This document shows positions 35,792 to 45,775 of a stretch of DNA of 64,000 nt, one piece after another. The notes below the pieces were generated by a model, which searched no databases, was not told the DNA's origin, and worked only from the letters and a program-made list of their open reading frames with translations. Location of the stretch: assembly GCA_029252405.1 (NCBI GenBank), contig JAQXBM010000064.1, positions 62,001-126,000 on the forward strand. Direction: 5' to 3'. How positions within the stretch are numbered: position 1 is the first letter of the stretch; each line of letters starts with the position of its first letter. This stretch comes from Crocinitomicaceae bacterium. Lineage in GTDB: Bacteria > Bacteroidota > Bacteroidia > Flavobacteriales_D > Crocinitomicaceae. Both the position numbers and the translations under genes were made by a program.

Positions 35792-38259
35792 AATTACTAA
35801 CTATGAATAAGATGAAAGGATTTTCATTGGCTCTTTTAACGGCCTTGTCTTCATTTGCTTTTGGGCAAACAGTAATCATGGGAGATGCGGGGTATGATGA
35901 AGCGAACCCTGCAGATTGTAGCACTTTTGGTGTGGCTGGAGTAAACTTCTTTGATGATGGAGCAGCGGGGAATTATTCTCCTAACTTTAACGATACGACC
36001 GTTTTTTGTCCGGACTTAACGCTTGGGACAAAAATGACGATAACTTTTGCAATCAACGCTGGATATACGTTTAATGTAGATGCCACAGATTGGATTTATG
36101 TTTATGACGGGCCTTCAACGGCATCCCCACTATTGGGACAACATAACTCAATCTCGGATCCAACTGGGTTCGCATATACTGCATCTTGGAACAACCCAAG
36201 CGGGTGTTTAACAGTGGTATTCATTTCTGACGGGATGAATGAAGGCTCCGGTTGGGCTGCAAACGTTCAATGTGGTAACCAAAACCAACCTTTCGATCCG
36301 CATATCGAAGCTTTTGTTAACGGACAAGGGGCAAATGCTCTTAATCCAATAGATACAGGTTTTGTAGATGTTTGTTTTGGTGATAGTATTCTATTCGTAG
36401 CTAAGCCAATTTTCCCTTATTCTCAGGAAACTACAGGATATGGTTATTCTCAAACGGTGAACAACGTAGCTTTTGATTGGAACATTTCTGATGGAGGAAC
36501 ATACCCGAACAATGACTCAATTTGGTTCACACCTCCTTCTCGAAACGGATTTTTAGTTGATCTGAAAATTACAGATCAGTTCCCTCAAATCGAACGATTA
36601 CTATGTAAAGTGAGAGTTTCTCAATTACCAAGTTTTGCGGGGACAGGACCTCTTGAAGATACGGTCTGCTTAGGTCAGAATACTTCACTTGTTGGTGGAG
36701 CGACACTTACAGATACGGTAGGAGTTGATATTCCAGCTGGGCAATTCCAACTAGGAGGTTCATTCGCTGGGTTGACTTATTTACCTGATGGTTCTGGTCA
36801 GCAGTATCAAGCTCCAATTGATATTTCAGGATTCCCTTCAGGTGCTACTATCGCAAATGCACAAGATTTGAATCAAGTATGTATCACCATGGAACACTCT
36901 TATTTGGGTGACTTAGAGATCCTTTTAGAATGTCCAAATGGTACGCAGGTTCCTTTGATGGATACTTACCCTGGAGGAATTATACCTGGAGGTACTAGTG
37001 GAGGTGGAACCTATCTTGGACATCCGTTTGATGACCCAGGTGGGGGAGGAGCAGGTATTGGATGGGAATACTGTTTTAGTTCCGTGTTTAACACTATAGG
37101 TGGATCGATTTCAGGAAACCTAGGAAACACAGTCGCAGTTCCTTTCATAGCAGCGAATCCACCAACACAAATGACAGATCTTTCTGCTGGAAATTCAATT
37201 GATCCAGCTGTTGTCTACGAACCTGAAGCTAGTTTTACTGGATTTGCAGGGTGTCCAATTAATGGGCAGTGGACCATTATCGTACAGGATAATTTGGGAA
37301 CTGATGATGGTTGGATTTTCGAATGGGGATTGTTCTTTGATCCGTCATTCTTCCCTGGTTCAACGTCTTACCAAAATACCATTGCATCCGAAGAGTGGTT
37401 GAGTGATCCAACAATTATTTCTGGTCAAAATGACACATTACTTGTCGTTCAGCCTAATACTCCTGGGAACTACAATTATACGTACCAAATTACTGACGAT
37501 TTCGGATGTAATTATGATACAGTTGTAACTTTATACGTATTGCCGCAACCAACAATCTTTAACGATACTTTGGCGTGTAACTATGCGTTCTATGTAGAAA
37601 ATACAGTTTCATACCAAGGAGGTGTCTGGTCATCAGCTGATACAGCAATTACTTTCTCTGATGTGAATTTAGAAAACCCATTGGTCACTACTTCAACTCC
37701 TGGAACCTATACGCTCTCCTATACGGATAATGCATGTAATACGACTGTAACCTCAGACATAGAGTTCCCACCTTATGTTTTCGTTGCACTTCCTGATACA
37801 ACGGTGTGTATCGGTACAACAATTGACCTATTAGCGTTCGAAAACGGAGCGGGAACCGATTTCGTTTGGGATACTGGAGAAACTGGACTAACGATTACGA
37901 TTTCTGAGCCAGGCACATATAGTATCACTGGCTCGAATATTTGTCACTCTTGGACGGCAACTTCCACCTTAGACAATAAGCTCTGTGATATTGATGTCCC
38001 AAATATTATTTCACTTTCTTCTCAAATTGGAAACAACACGTGGTTTGTGCAGCAAGAAGGAATATCGGAGTTCAATTGCGTCATCACGAACAGGTGGGGG
38101 AATGTAGTTTACGAATCAAATGATCCTGCTGGACAATGGGACGGAAATACTCAAAACGGAACGCTTGTTGAAGAAGGTACATACTTCTATATCATCAATG
38201 CCGTTTTGGATAATGGTGAACCGTTGGTAAAACAAGGATTTGTACAAGTAGTTCACTAG
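35788..38259 (+). CDS. Large surface protein with T9SS type B sorting domain
   Basis: The 823-residue product has a signal peptide (about residues 6-27, ending SSFAFGQ) and a CUB-like domain (about 30-165, with WIYVYDGPSTASPLLGQH). A proprotein-convertase P-domain-like region follows (about 320-500, with NQVCITMEHSYLGDLEILLECP and DNLGTDDGWIFEW). The C-terminal gliding-motility-associated domain (CHU_C type, about 740-823) contains CVITNRWGNVVYES and GTYFYIINAVLDNG. The type IX system would export it and attach it to the surface. The start could also be ATG 35803. A strong terminator follows. Confidence 0.88.
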   Translation: MKLLTMNKMKGFSLALLTALSSFAFGQTVIMGDAGYDEANPADCSTFGVAGVNFFDDGAAGNYSPNFNDTTVFCPDLTLGTKMTITFAINAGYTFNVDATDWIYVYDGPSTASPLLGQHNSISDPTGFAYTASWNNPSGCLTVVFISDGMNEGSGWAANVQCGNQNQPFDPHIEAFVNGQGANALNPIDTGFVDVCFGDSILFVAKPIFPYSQETTGYGYSQTVNNVAFDWNISDGGTYPNNDSIWFTPPSRNGFLVDLKITDQFPQIERLLCKVRVSQLPSFAGTGPLEDTVCLGQNTSLVGGATLTDTVGVDIPAGQFQLGGSFAGLTYLPDGSGQQYQAPIDISGFPSGATIANAQDLNQVCITMEHSYLGDLEILLECPNGTQVPLMDTYPGGIIPGGTSGGGTYLGHPFDDPGGGGAGIGWEYCFSSVFNTIGGSISGNLGNTVAVPFIAANPPTQMTDLSAGNSIDPAVVYEPEASFTGFAGCPINGQWTIIVQDNLGTDDGWIFEWGLFFDPSFFPGSTSYQNTIASEEWLSDPTIISGQNDTLLVVQPNTPGNYNYTYQITDDFGCNYDTVVTLYVLPQPTIFNDTLACNYAFYVENTVSYQGGVWSSADTAITFSDVNLENPLVTTSTPGTYTLSYTDNACNTTVTSDIEFPPYVFVALPDTTVCIGTTIDLLAFENGAGTDFVWDTGETGLTITISEPGTYSITGSNICHSWTATSTLDNKLCDIDVPNIISLSSQIGNNTWFVQQEGISEFNCVITNRWGNVVYESNDPAGQWDGNTQNGTLVEEGTYFYIINAVLDNGEPLVKQGFVQVVH

Positions 38260-38281
38260 AGCTCAAATAGATACTTTTCTG

Positions 38282-38318
38282 AAGCTTCTCCCATTCATTT
38301 GGGAGAAGCTTTTTTTGT
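38282..38318 (+). terminator. Rho-independent terminator of the surface-protein operon
   Basis: AAGCTTCTCCCA and TGGGAGAAGCTT form a perfect 12-bp stem with a 6-nt loop, followed by a run of T. Confidence 0.92.
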
Positions 38319-38379
38319 GATTTCAGGTTTCGATCTGCAAATTAGATTTACCTTTAGGAAGTAATAAATAGCAGAAAAT

Positions 38380-39369
38380 ATGAAGGTTATTGGAGTGAAT
38401 GGTTTTGGTCGCATTGGTAGGTATTTCACACGAATGTCACTTGAAAATTCATCAGTGGATGTTGCCGTAGTGAATGACTTGGCCGATATCAACACCTTGG
38501 CACATTTGTTTAAATATGACAGTGTCCATGGTCGTTTGAAACATGCCTTTACTGTTGAGGGGGATAAGCTTGTGTTTGAAAACGGAAAGACGATTCAATT
38601 CATTTCTGAGCGAGATCCAGAAAAAATTCAGTGGGCGAATCACGGGGTTGAAATTGTTCTGGAATCAACAGGGATCTTTCGAACGGAAGAACTAGCGAGC
38701 AAGCACCTTGTTGGTGGAGCGAAGAAAGTAGTGCTCTCGGCACCACCAAAAGGTGGAGATGTCAGAACGCTTGTGTTAGGTGTGAATGGTGAGTTGCTAC
38801 AAGATACTGACCTCGTAGTTTCCAATGCATCCTGCACGACCAACTCAGCAGCACCAATGCTGAAAGTGATGATGGAAATCTGTGAAATTGAAAGCGCCTT
38901 CATTACAACTGTGCATAGTTACACTTCAGATCAACGTTTGCATGATGCGCCACACCAAGATTTGCGAAGAGCTCGCGCGGCAGGTGAGTCAATTGTCCCA
39001 ACTACGACCGGAGCGGCAAAAGCATTGGCGAAAATATTTCCTGAGTTAGAAGGAAAAATCGGTGGATGTGGAATCCGAGTGCCCGTTCCAGATGGCTCAC
39101 TTACAGATCTTACCTTGATTGTAAACAATCCGCCAAGCGAAGAAAAAATTAAAGAAGCGATGGAAAAAGCGGCATTGGGAGAATTAAAAGGTATATTAGA
39201 GTATACGAACGACCCAATTGTTTCCGTTGATATAGTAGGGAATCCTCACAGCTGCGTTTTTGATGCGCAATTAACGAGTGTTATTGGGAACATGGTGAAA
39301 ATCATGGGTTGGTACGACAACGAGGCTGGATACTCGAATCGATTAGTAGATCTAATCATAAAACTATAA
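38380..39369 (+). CDS. gap: Glyceraldehyde-3-phosphate dehydrogenase, type I
   Basis: The 329-residue enzyme oxidises glyceraldehyde-3-phosphate with NAD(P) and phosphate. The Rossmann start VNGFGRIGRYFTRM, the catalytic SNASCTTNSAAP (Cys near residue 151) and the end WYDNEAGYSNRLVDL are all intact. The segment DVAVVNDLAD has Asn-Asp where NAD-specific enzymes usually have an Asp, so coenzyme preference is not certain. A TACCTTTA box upstream is a weak promoter. The next gene starts 6 nt after its stop. Confidence 0.95.
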   Translation: MKVIGVNGFGRIGRYFTRMSLENSSVDVAVVNDLADINTLAHLFKYDSVHGRLKHAFTVEGDKLVFENGKTIQFISERDPEKIQWANHGVEIVLESTGIFRTEELASKHLVGGAKKVVLSAPPKGGDVRTLVLGVNGELLQDTDLVVSNASCTTNSAAPMLKVMMEICEIESAFITTVHSYTSDQRLHDAPHQDLRRARAAGESIVPTTTGAAKALAKIFPELEGKIGGCGIRVPVPDGSLTDLTLIVNNPPSEEKIKEAMEKAALGELKGILEYTNDPIVSVDIVGNPHSCVFDAQLTSVIGNMVKIMGWYDNEAGYSNRLVDLIIKL

Positions 39370-39375
39370 ACGTAT

Positions 39376-40860
39376 TTGATAAAGTTCATCGCCTGCATAG
39401 CGTTCTTGGGAAGTCTATCTTCTGTTTTTGGTCAAAATGCCTTTGGAACGCTGCATGGAAATTATACTCCTACGAATTCGGTGTATGTCAACCCCTCCAG
39501 CATGTTAGATGCAAAGGTTTGGCTGGATATCAATATCGTCGGTGCCGGTTCGTATACCAATAACAACTTAGTTTATTTAGAAGACCAATCGTGGTTTTCG
39601 CTCTTACGTGATCTCAACCAGGTGCGAAAAGGAGAGTTGACTGAAGATCGATTGCCAAATGAAAATGACATCGGTTTCAATCAAAATCGCCGTTTTTACC
39701 ACATGTATAATCGCAATTTTGTGACTGGACCAAGCGCCGTTTGGAGTCAAGGTGATCACGCCGCAGGTCTCGCTTTTGGGGTGCGAAGTTATACTTCCGT
39801 TCGAAGGGTTCCGAGTTACGTTGGACAGTTTATCGAGAATGGAGTTCCCGATTTCACCCAACAGCACGATGTGGACTATTCATTGAATAATTTAAGAGTC
39901 GCTTCCTTGCAATTTGGCGAAATCAAAGGTTCGTATGCTTACACATTTTTGAAGCGTCGTCGAGATATGTTTATGGGTGGAATTTCCATCTCGAAGTTTA
40001 TTTCGGTTGCTGGCGCAGCTGCGACTGTTTCTCAGCTTGATTTCAACGTTGACAATGATTCTCTTGCACTACTGTATGATGTTCAGGCTGATGGAATGTA
40101 CACACCAAATCCACGAATGAATTGGAAAGGTGGGATGGGGCTCGACTTAGGATTCACCTATCAAAAAATGCTCAATGAAGCGGGTTCTTATTACCCCAAC
40201 TCGCCTAAACTTGGATGTCGAGATGTGCCTTACCTCTACAAACTCGGCCTGTCAATAATTGACATTGGTTCGATCAAATTTGATGAAGAGGACATTCAAT
40301 ACGCGGGATACGATTTTGATAATTATTCCTGGGAAGACTATCCAACGGAGCAAGTGGATGAAGACAACCCGTTGAATATTTTCCAAGCGCAAGAAGCGAA
40401 TATCAACGAAGGTCAAATCCGAAAGCCCAACAAAATTCGATTACCGACTTTCATTTCAGCTCAGTTCGATTACAATGTGTGGGCTTCACGATTTTATGTG
40501 AACGCTACGTTAATTCAAGGGCTTCCCATTGGGAAGCGCAAGTTTGGGATCCGCCATGCGAATTCATTGAGTGTGACTCCACGATTTGAAACATATTGGT
40601 TTGAAGCCTCACTTCCAATTAGCCTATACGAATATCAATATCCTCAATTAGGGTTGAGTTTGCGATTGGGACCACTTTCAATTGGAACCGATAAACTGGG
40701 ACATTGGATCAAGCGGTCGAATTTGTATGGAGCTGATATCTATTTCCATTTGAAGATTCCACTTCGCTACCATCCAAAGTGCCGAGGTCGTGTAAAAGGA
40801 ATCAAAAGTAAAAATGGACAACGTCACAAGAAGTATGTTCCGTGTGACGCGTATGGGTAG
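39376..40860 (+). CDS. DUF5723-like outer-membrane protein, TTG start
   Basis: The 494-residue product has a signal peptide (about residues 2-20, ending SSVFGQ). NAFGTLHGNYTPTNSVYVNPS follows, then many alternating strands up to the C-terminus, as in Bacteroidota DUF5723 barrels. The only usable start is TTG at 39376, 6 nt after gap; no ATG or GTG fits the signal peptide. Co-transcription with gap is likely. Its function is unknown; outer-membrane location is inferred. Confidence 0.78.
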   Translation: MIKFIACIAFLGSLSSVFGQNAFGTLHGNYTPTNSVYVNPSSMLDAKVWLDINIVGAGSYTNNNLVYLEDQSWFSLLRDLNQVRKGELTEDRLPNENDIGFNQNRRFYHMYNRNFVTGPSAVWSQGDHAAGLAFGVRSYTSVRRVPSYVGQFIENGVPDFTQQHDVDYSLNNLRVASLQFGEIKGSYAYTFLKRRRDMFMGGISISKFISVAGAAATVSQLDFNVDNDSLALLYDVQADGMYTPNPRMNWKGGMGLDLGFTYQKMLNEAGSYYPNSPKLGCRDVPYLYKLGLSIIDIGSIKFDEEDIQYAGYDFDNYSWEDYPTEQVDEDNPLNIFQAQEANINEGQIRKPNKIRLPTFISAQFDYNVWASRFYVNATLIQGLPIGKRKFGIRHANSLSVTPRFETYWFEASLPISLYEYQYPQLGLSLRLGPLSIGTDKLGHWIKRSNLYGADIYFHLKIPLRYHPKCRGRVKGIKSKNGQRHKKYVPCDAYG

Positions 40861-40866
40861 CGAGTG

Positions 40867-41311
40867 TCAATAATTCTTCCAATCGGCTGTTAACTTTGAG
40901 TTGTTGGATTTGATGATGGTAAAAAGCTCATCGGCAATCTTAGACTTGGTTTTATAGTCCATATTTCCATCGTTCAAACTACGAGGATAGCCTTTGCCTG
41001 ATTTCAAATCAAACATAGCGTGTACATCGTTCGGATCGTCGTATGTTAAATACACTATGTTATCAAAGGAGAATACTTTAAATGCCGTTATATCGTCAAG
41101 GTAATCGTAAGCGCCGAACAGAAACGTTTTGGGGGAAATCACTTCACCCTTTTTGGAAACTATTTCAAAGTAAACGGCCGATACAACGTCAATTTCGTTG
41201 TCCTGTGTGATGTGAAAGAAGGTGTCTTCTTGACGATGAATTTCGACAAGACCTATGTCCCGCGTATCAGAACAGGAGGAAAGCGCAAGAGTAAAAATGT
41301 GATTTTCTCAT
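40867..41311 (-). pseudogene. Probable lipoprotein gene with a one-base frameshift near the start
   Basis: An open frame runs from a stop at 40867 up to about 41307. It begins NHIFTLALSSCSDTRDIG, a short lipoprotein signal with a lipobox before Cys, but this frame has no start codon. An ATG at 41311 is in another frame; removing one A from the AAAA at 41303-41306 would join it as MRNHIFTLALSSC. The rest (TFFHITQDNEIDVVSAVYFE, FLFGAYDYLDDITAF) looks like a real globular protein of about 148 residues. An in-frame GTG at 41142 would give only the last 91 residues. Sequencing error, decay or slippage are all possible. Confidence 0.6.
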
Positions 41312-41333
41312 AGTCACTCTGACTTACGAAATC

Positions 41334-42818
41334 TTATCGCTTATAGTAAATCCAAGCACCTGGAGCCATACTTTGAAGTTTGGATAATTCAGCATTTGCC
41401 GCTTCAGAAGTAGGGTACGATTGCATACTCACCGCGTGTAATTCACCTTTCATAAACACCTCGGAATTCATCCCTTTCGATTTGAATTCAGCAGCCAATC
41501 TCTTAGCATTCGCCTCCGACGAAAATGCTCCGGCAATTACTTTATACGGTCCGCCCGAACTTGATGAAACAGTTACGGGAGCAGGTTTTTTCACTTCAGG
41601 CTTGATTACTTCAGGCTTTGGCTCAGGTTCGAAATCTATCGTTTGACTTGATCCTTCATCGTTACCGTCTCCTTCATCCATGAATCCTTCTTCTCCAGTG
41701 TCAGAGCTTCCTTCGTATTTACTTTCGCCGTCGGACTCTACACCGTACTTGTCTTCTTTTATTTCATTCGAAATTTCATCTTTCAACGAATTCTTTTCCG
41801 CTTCTTCGTCATTACCCGCAAAGTATTGCTTTATGTCGTTGAAATTTCGACCAACATATGCTCCACCTGCAATAATTCCTAGCGCCACAATGATAATCGT
41901 GATCCAAAATCCGGCACCAGCTTTTTTCTTTTCTTCTTCTTCTCCTGATTCTTCATCAGAATTAACTTCATCTGTTGAGTCAATTTCAGGATCAAGCGCT
42001 ACGGCTGAAGTTGGAGCAATATCGTCCAATAAGGGAGAAGGTTCCAGCGTTGTTTTCTCTGGAATAAATTCCTCTACGACTTCTGCGGCGTTGAACGTTT
42101 CAGTGATTGTTTCTCGAATTTCAGTCTCTTTTTCTGAAACGTCAATAGGTTCAGGAGCAACAGGTGGTTCTGGCTTAACAACGGGCTCTGGCTCTGCAAT
42201 TGGCTCTGGTTCGATTGCTGCTTCAGGTTCAACTGCCGGTTCAGGTTCCGAGATTGCCTCAGGTTCACTCTCAGCGACTGGTTCTGGTTCCACAACTGGC
42301 TCGGGCACAACTTCTGGCTCCGGTTCAACGTTGGGTACAGGTTCTGAAATAGCTTCAGGCTCAACTTCGGGCTCAGGTTCAGCAATCGGCTCTGGCTCAA
42401 CTTCAGGAGCTTCATCAACGATTGGTTCATCCTCAACGACAGGTTCTGCTTCAACAATCGGTGCAGCTACTGGAGCGGTAACTTCTTCGTTCTTTTCAGT
42501 AGCGTTTTTCCAATTTTCAAATTCGACATCTCCGTCATCTTTCTTCTTGAAAGTTCCCAATTCGAACATCGAGTAGGATTCGCCTTTGTCCAATTCCGCC
42601 TTGATTTCACGGACGTACTTTGCAACCATGTTTTTAGCATCGGCTTCGTCAATACCGTCATTCTCAGCGATGAAAGCTGCCAATTTACCGTCGTCATGCT
42701 GTAAATACGGCATAAACATCGTTTCTCCAGTTGCTTTGTTGGTGATTGTCAATGCACCCAATCCAGGGATAATGATTGTATTGCTTTCTTTGAGAATCTC
42801 GAGTAAATACTTGTCCAT
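41334..42818 (-). CDS. SPOR-domain protein with HU/CCDC81-like N-domain and Pro-Glu linker
   Basis: The 494-residue protein starts with a CCDC81-like prokaryotic HU domain (about residues 1-110, [20 protein letters not shown]). A 165-residue linker of Glu-Pro repeats follows (about 110-275), then one membrane helix (about 300-323, [20 protein letters not shown]). An acidic stretch leads to a C-terminal SPOR domain (about 420-494, [20 protein letters not shown]). SPOR domains bind denuded peptidoglycan at division sites, so the C-terminus is periplasmic. This layout is common in Bacteroidota. It stands alone. Confidence 0.9.
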   Translation of the reverse strand: MDKYLLEILKESNTIIIPGLGALTITNKATGETMFMPYLQHDDGKLAAFIAENDGIDEADAKNMVAKYVREIKAELDKGESYSMFELGTFKKKDDGDVEFENWKNATEKNEEVTAPVAAPIVEAEPVVEDEPIVDEAPEVEPEPIAEPEPEVEPEAISEPVPNVEPEPEVVPEPVVEPEPVAESEPEAISEPEPAVEPEAAIEPEPIAEPEPVVKPEPPVAPEPIDVSEKETEIRETITETFNAAEVVEEFIPEKTTLEPSPLLDDIAPTSAVALDPEIDSTDEVNSDEESGEEEEKKKAGAGFWITIIIVALGIIAGGAYVGRNFNDIKQYFAGNDEEAEKNSLKDEISNEIKEDKYGVESDGESKYEGSSDTGEEGFMDEGDGNDEGSSQTIDFEPEPKPEVIKPEVKKPAPVTVSSSSGGPYKVIAGAFSSEANAKRLAAEFKSKGMNSEVFMKGELHAVSMQSYPTSEAANAELSKLQSMAPGAWIYYKR

Positions 42819-42854
42819 AGTTGATCTTTAGCGAATGAAAATAAGTATAAAAAT

Positions 42855-43709
42855 TTAGAATAAGTCCTTAAATCTGAAGGTGTCTTTGAGTCGGACGCCC
42901 TTTTCCGTATGTTGAAGCGTCGCGCACTCATTGGCAATATCGTGTTCCAAAAACAGAATCATCTCCTTGTCAACCGCCTTTGTCAAGAACTGACCTTTTT
43001 CTTCAAGCGTGATTAACGGGCGCGTATCGTATCCCATAACGTACGGCAGTGGAATGTGACCAACACTTGGTAGCAAATCGGCCATGAAAACAAGCGTTTT
43101 TCCTTTGTAATGGATGTGTGGAATCATCATACTGTCCGTGTGCCCATCTACAAAAAGTACATCGAAGTTGTTGAATACATTTTGCGTGAAATCACCATTT
43201 CTTTCTACGAACTTTAACTGTCCGCTCTCTTGAATAGGCATGATGTTTTCCTTTAAGAAGGATGCTTTTTCTCGATTGTTGGGTTCCGTAGCCCATTTCC
43301 AGTGCTGCTCCGTGCTCCAATAGTGTGCATTTTTGAAAGCAGGTTCAAATCCCGTGCGATCTTTGTTCCACTTGATGGCTCCGCCACAATGATCAAAATG
43401 CAAGTGCGTTAAGAATACATCTGTGATGTCATCTGCCGAAAACCCAAGTGCATTCAAGTTCGGCTCAAGACTATTTTCATCCGATAAAAAGTAATGAGAA
43501 AAGAATTTTTCAGTTTGTTTATCTCCAATTCCAGTATCGATCAAAATCAATCTGTCTCCATCTTCGATAAGCATGCAACGCATCGTCCAATCGCACATGT
43601 TGTTGTCATCTGCTGGGTTCGTTCGTTGCCACAATATCTTCGGAACAACTCCGAACATTGCACCGCCATCCAATTTAAAATTTCCTGAGCTTAGTGGGTA
43701 TATCTTCAT
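42855..43709 (-). CDS. Metallo-beta-lactamase-fold hydrolase (lactonase/AttM-like)
   Basis: The 284-residue protein shows the metal motif LTHLHFDHCGGA and LIDTGIGD, with further ligands in LFVDGHTDSMM and EHDIA. It is close in layout to the AttM/AiiA quorum-quenching lactonase group, though the substrate is not proven. I chose ATG 43709 because the frame open upstream (to 43781) lacks family-like sequence. The SPOR-protein gene ends its upstream space at 42818; no operon is evident. Confidence 0.88.
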   Translation of the reverse strand: MKIYPLSSGNFKLDGGAMFGVVPKILWQRTNPADDNNMCDWTMRCMLIEDGDRLILIDTGIGDKQTEKFFSHYFLSDENSLEPNLNALGFSADDITDVFLTHLHFDHCGGAIKWNKDRTGFEPAFKNAHYWSTEQHWKWATEPNNREKASFLKENIMPIQESGQLKFVERNGDFTQNVFNNFDVLFVDGHTDSMMIPHIHYKGKTLVFMADLLPSVGHIPLPYVMGYDTRPLITLEEKGQFLTKAVDKEMILFLEHDIANECATLQHTEKGVRLKDTFRFKDLF

Positions 43710-43847
43710 GTGTTTAAAATTTTTCTGTGGACGAAAATGCAGAAAAAATTCTGCACCCATGGAACCGCTTCGCTCTCTCATGATATTTTTTAATCATGTC
43801 TTGGTTTTATATTATGATTAATAAAAATCATGCTCGTTTCATGCTGT

Positions 43848-44714
43848 CTAATTGGCTATGTAAAGTACGCAAATTGCAAGAATCGCTGAAATTAATCCAA
43901 TGATTTTCTGTGTTGTTGTAGCTTCTTTGAAAGCTGCAAATCCGATAATAGCGGAGAGCAGTACAACTGACACATTGGTGATTGCCAGTACGGTGGAGTC
44001 ATTCCAGCCTGTTGTTTCATAAGATCGAAGTAAGAGATAAATCGAGAAGTAGTTGGGAACTCCGAGAATGATTCCAGCTATTACGTTTTTAAATTGAAAT
44101 TTCGCTTTTCCTTGAATGTATCGAACGATTAGAATGAGTAAACCAATTGTTCCTGCAATTCCCAATCCAATAGCCGAGAAAAGGGAATCTTGCAGTAATT
44201 CGAGGTGGGTGTTTTGAACGTAGTTCAGAATAAAATCAAGCGCTCCTCCACCAAAGAAAAGTGCAATTAACATCCACAGCGCTGAGTTTCCTCCGTCGTT
44301 TGATTTAGAGGGTTTCGAAACCAAGTAAACGCCAACGAAAGCCAGTAAAATCCCTAAAATTTTCAACAATGTAATGGATTCTCCATATCCAACAATCATA
44401 AAAATGAGGGAGATTGCCATGCTCATTTTTATAGCGATCGAAGTCGATGCTACTCCGTTCACCTGAGCGCTTTTTCCCATCAACAAGAATAATCCGATGA
44501 AGAGCAGTGCGCAAACAAAGGCATAATACATCCAGTCGCTCTGTTCGAGACATTCTGGGTTCCAGGTATTTCCGTAGAGAATAAAACCAATGGCAAATGC
44601 AGTGAAATAGTTGACAACGATTGCTTGAAACGTGTCGATTCCATATTTTTTGAAGAGCTTGAAAATTACAAAAATCGAACTAGAGCTCAATACGGAAAGT
44701 AGCAATGGAATCAT
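43848..44714 (-). CDS. EamA/DMT-family membrane transporter
   Basis: The 288-residue protein begins MIPLLLSVLSSSSIFVIFK and has about ten helices, with the DMT end AAFKEATTTQKIIGLISAIL, where the duplicated EamA domain ends. It probably exports or imports a small metabolite. Its ATG overlaps the ribD stop by 4 nt (ATGA), so the two are translationally coupled. A TATCTTCG box 6 nt before the ATG also gives it a possible own promoter. Riboflavin export is only a guess from linkage. Confidence 0.87.
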   Translation of the reverse strand: MIPLLLSVLSSSSIFVIFKLFKKYGIDTFQAIVVNYFTAFAIGFILYGNTWNPECLEQSDWMYYAFVCALLFIGLFLLMGKSAQVNGVASTSIAIKMSMAISLIFMIVGYGESITLLKILGILLAFVGVYLVSKPSKSNDGGNSALWMLIALFFGGGALDFILNYVQNTHLELLQDSLFSAIGLGIAGTIGLLILIVRYIQGKAKFQFKNVIAGIILGVPNYFSIYLLLRSYETTGWNDSTVLAITNVSVVLLSAIIGFAAFKEATTTQKIIGLISAILAICVLYIAN

Positions 44715-45742
44715 AGGGGGCGAAGATAGGAAATGTGATCGCCAAAAAAGACTTCTTCCTTGATCTTTTGTCCATTGATTTGTGGAGCCGCCGTTCCAGA
44801 TTTGAAAGCAGTGTTGCCGGTTATGATTCGTGCTTCGTCCCACAAGTTGGCATCAATAAATGATTGCAACACACGTTGACCGCCTTCAATTAAAACAGAT
44901 TGGATATTTCTTTCGTAAAGCGATTCCAAGATCAATTGGGGAGAAAGTTCTTTCAGTTGTATGTATAATACGTCTTTCTCGATTCCATCTTTTTCAACAT
45001 TGAAAATAATCGTTTCGACTTCGGAGTTTTTTACCGTCGCTGTAGATGGGATTTCATTTCTGCTGTCCAAAACAATTCGCGTTGGATTCGTTCCAGCAAC
45101 TGCTCTAATGGTCAAAGAAGGATTGTCATTGATTACCGTGTTTTTTCCAACCATGATAGCTTGAAGTTCGCTTCTCCAACGGTGCACGATTACTTGAGTC
45201 TCTGGCTTTGAAATCCATGAAACTTCTCCTTGTTTTCCTTCGGAATTATCCAATAAGCGATTTTTTGTTTGAGCCCATTTTAGAAGAACAAACGGTCGCT
45301 TCTTCTCATGGAAAGTAAAGAAAGCTCGATTCACGTCCAAGCACTCTTTTTCACACACACCAACGGTAACATCAATTCCGTGATCTTCCAATCGCTTGAT
45401 TCCTTTTTTGAAAACCTTTGCGTGAGCATCGAGTGTTCCAACCACAACGCGTTTGAAGTTTTTCTCTACTAAAAGATCTGCGCACGGAGGGGTCTTTCCA
45501 AAGTGGGAACAAGGTTCAAGCGTAACGTAAATAGTACTTTCAGAAAACACACTATGATCCTTAACTGAATTCACAGCATTGACTTCCGCATGCGGCCCGC
45601 CAAATTCTTGGTGGTAACCTTCGCCAATAATTTTTCCATTGTGAACAATCACTGCGCCAACCATTGGATTTGGGGCGACTTTTCCCATTCCCAAGGCAGC
45701 CAGTTGCAGGCAGCGATGCATCATTTGTTCATCAAAAGTCAT
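44711..45742 (-). CDS. ribD: Bifunctional riboflavin biosynthesis deaminase/reductase RibD
   Basis: It performs the second and third steps from GTP to riboflavin. The deaminase domain (about residues 1-145) has HAEVNAV and PCSHFGKTPPC zinc and catalytic residues; the reductase domain (about 146-343) has KWAQTKNR and LIEGGQRVLQSF. Length is 343 residues from ATG 45742, chosen because a TATCTTCG box stands 4 nt before it. It overlaps the EamA transporter gene by 4 nt. Confidence 0.94.
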   Translation of the reverse strand: MTFDEQMMHRCLQLAALGMGKVAPNPMVGAVIVHNGKIIGEGYHQEFGGPHAEVNAVNSVKDHSVFSESTIYVTLEPCSHFGKTPPCADLLVEKNFKRVVVGTLDAHAKVFKKGIKRLEDHGIDVTVGVCEKECLDVNRAFFTFHEKKRPFVLLKWAQTKNRLLDNSEGKQGEVSWISKPETQVIVHRWRSELQAIMVGKNTVINDNPSLTIRAVAGTNPTRIVLDSRNEIPSTATVKNSEVETIIFNVEKDGIEKDVLYIQLKELSPQLILESLYERNIQSVLIEGGQRVLQSFIDANLWDEARIITGNTAFKSGTAAPQINGQKIKEEVFFGDHISYLRPL

Positions 45743-45775
45743 GCGACGAAGATACACAAAAGATCACGTTAGAAA

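Noticed and set aside
41680-42576. Long plus-strand frame with Ser/Gly repeats
   Set aside because: It is the mirror of the Pro/Glu linker of the SPOR protein on the minus strand; codons are forced by the repeat.
43710-43847. Short hairpins GCAGAA-AAAA-TTCTGC and ATGATT-TTTATT-AATCAT
   Set aside because: Stems of 6 bp in AT-rich DNA are weak and are not followed by T runs in a position fitting a gene end.
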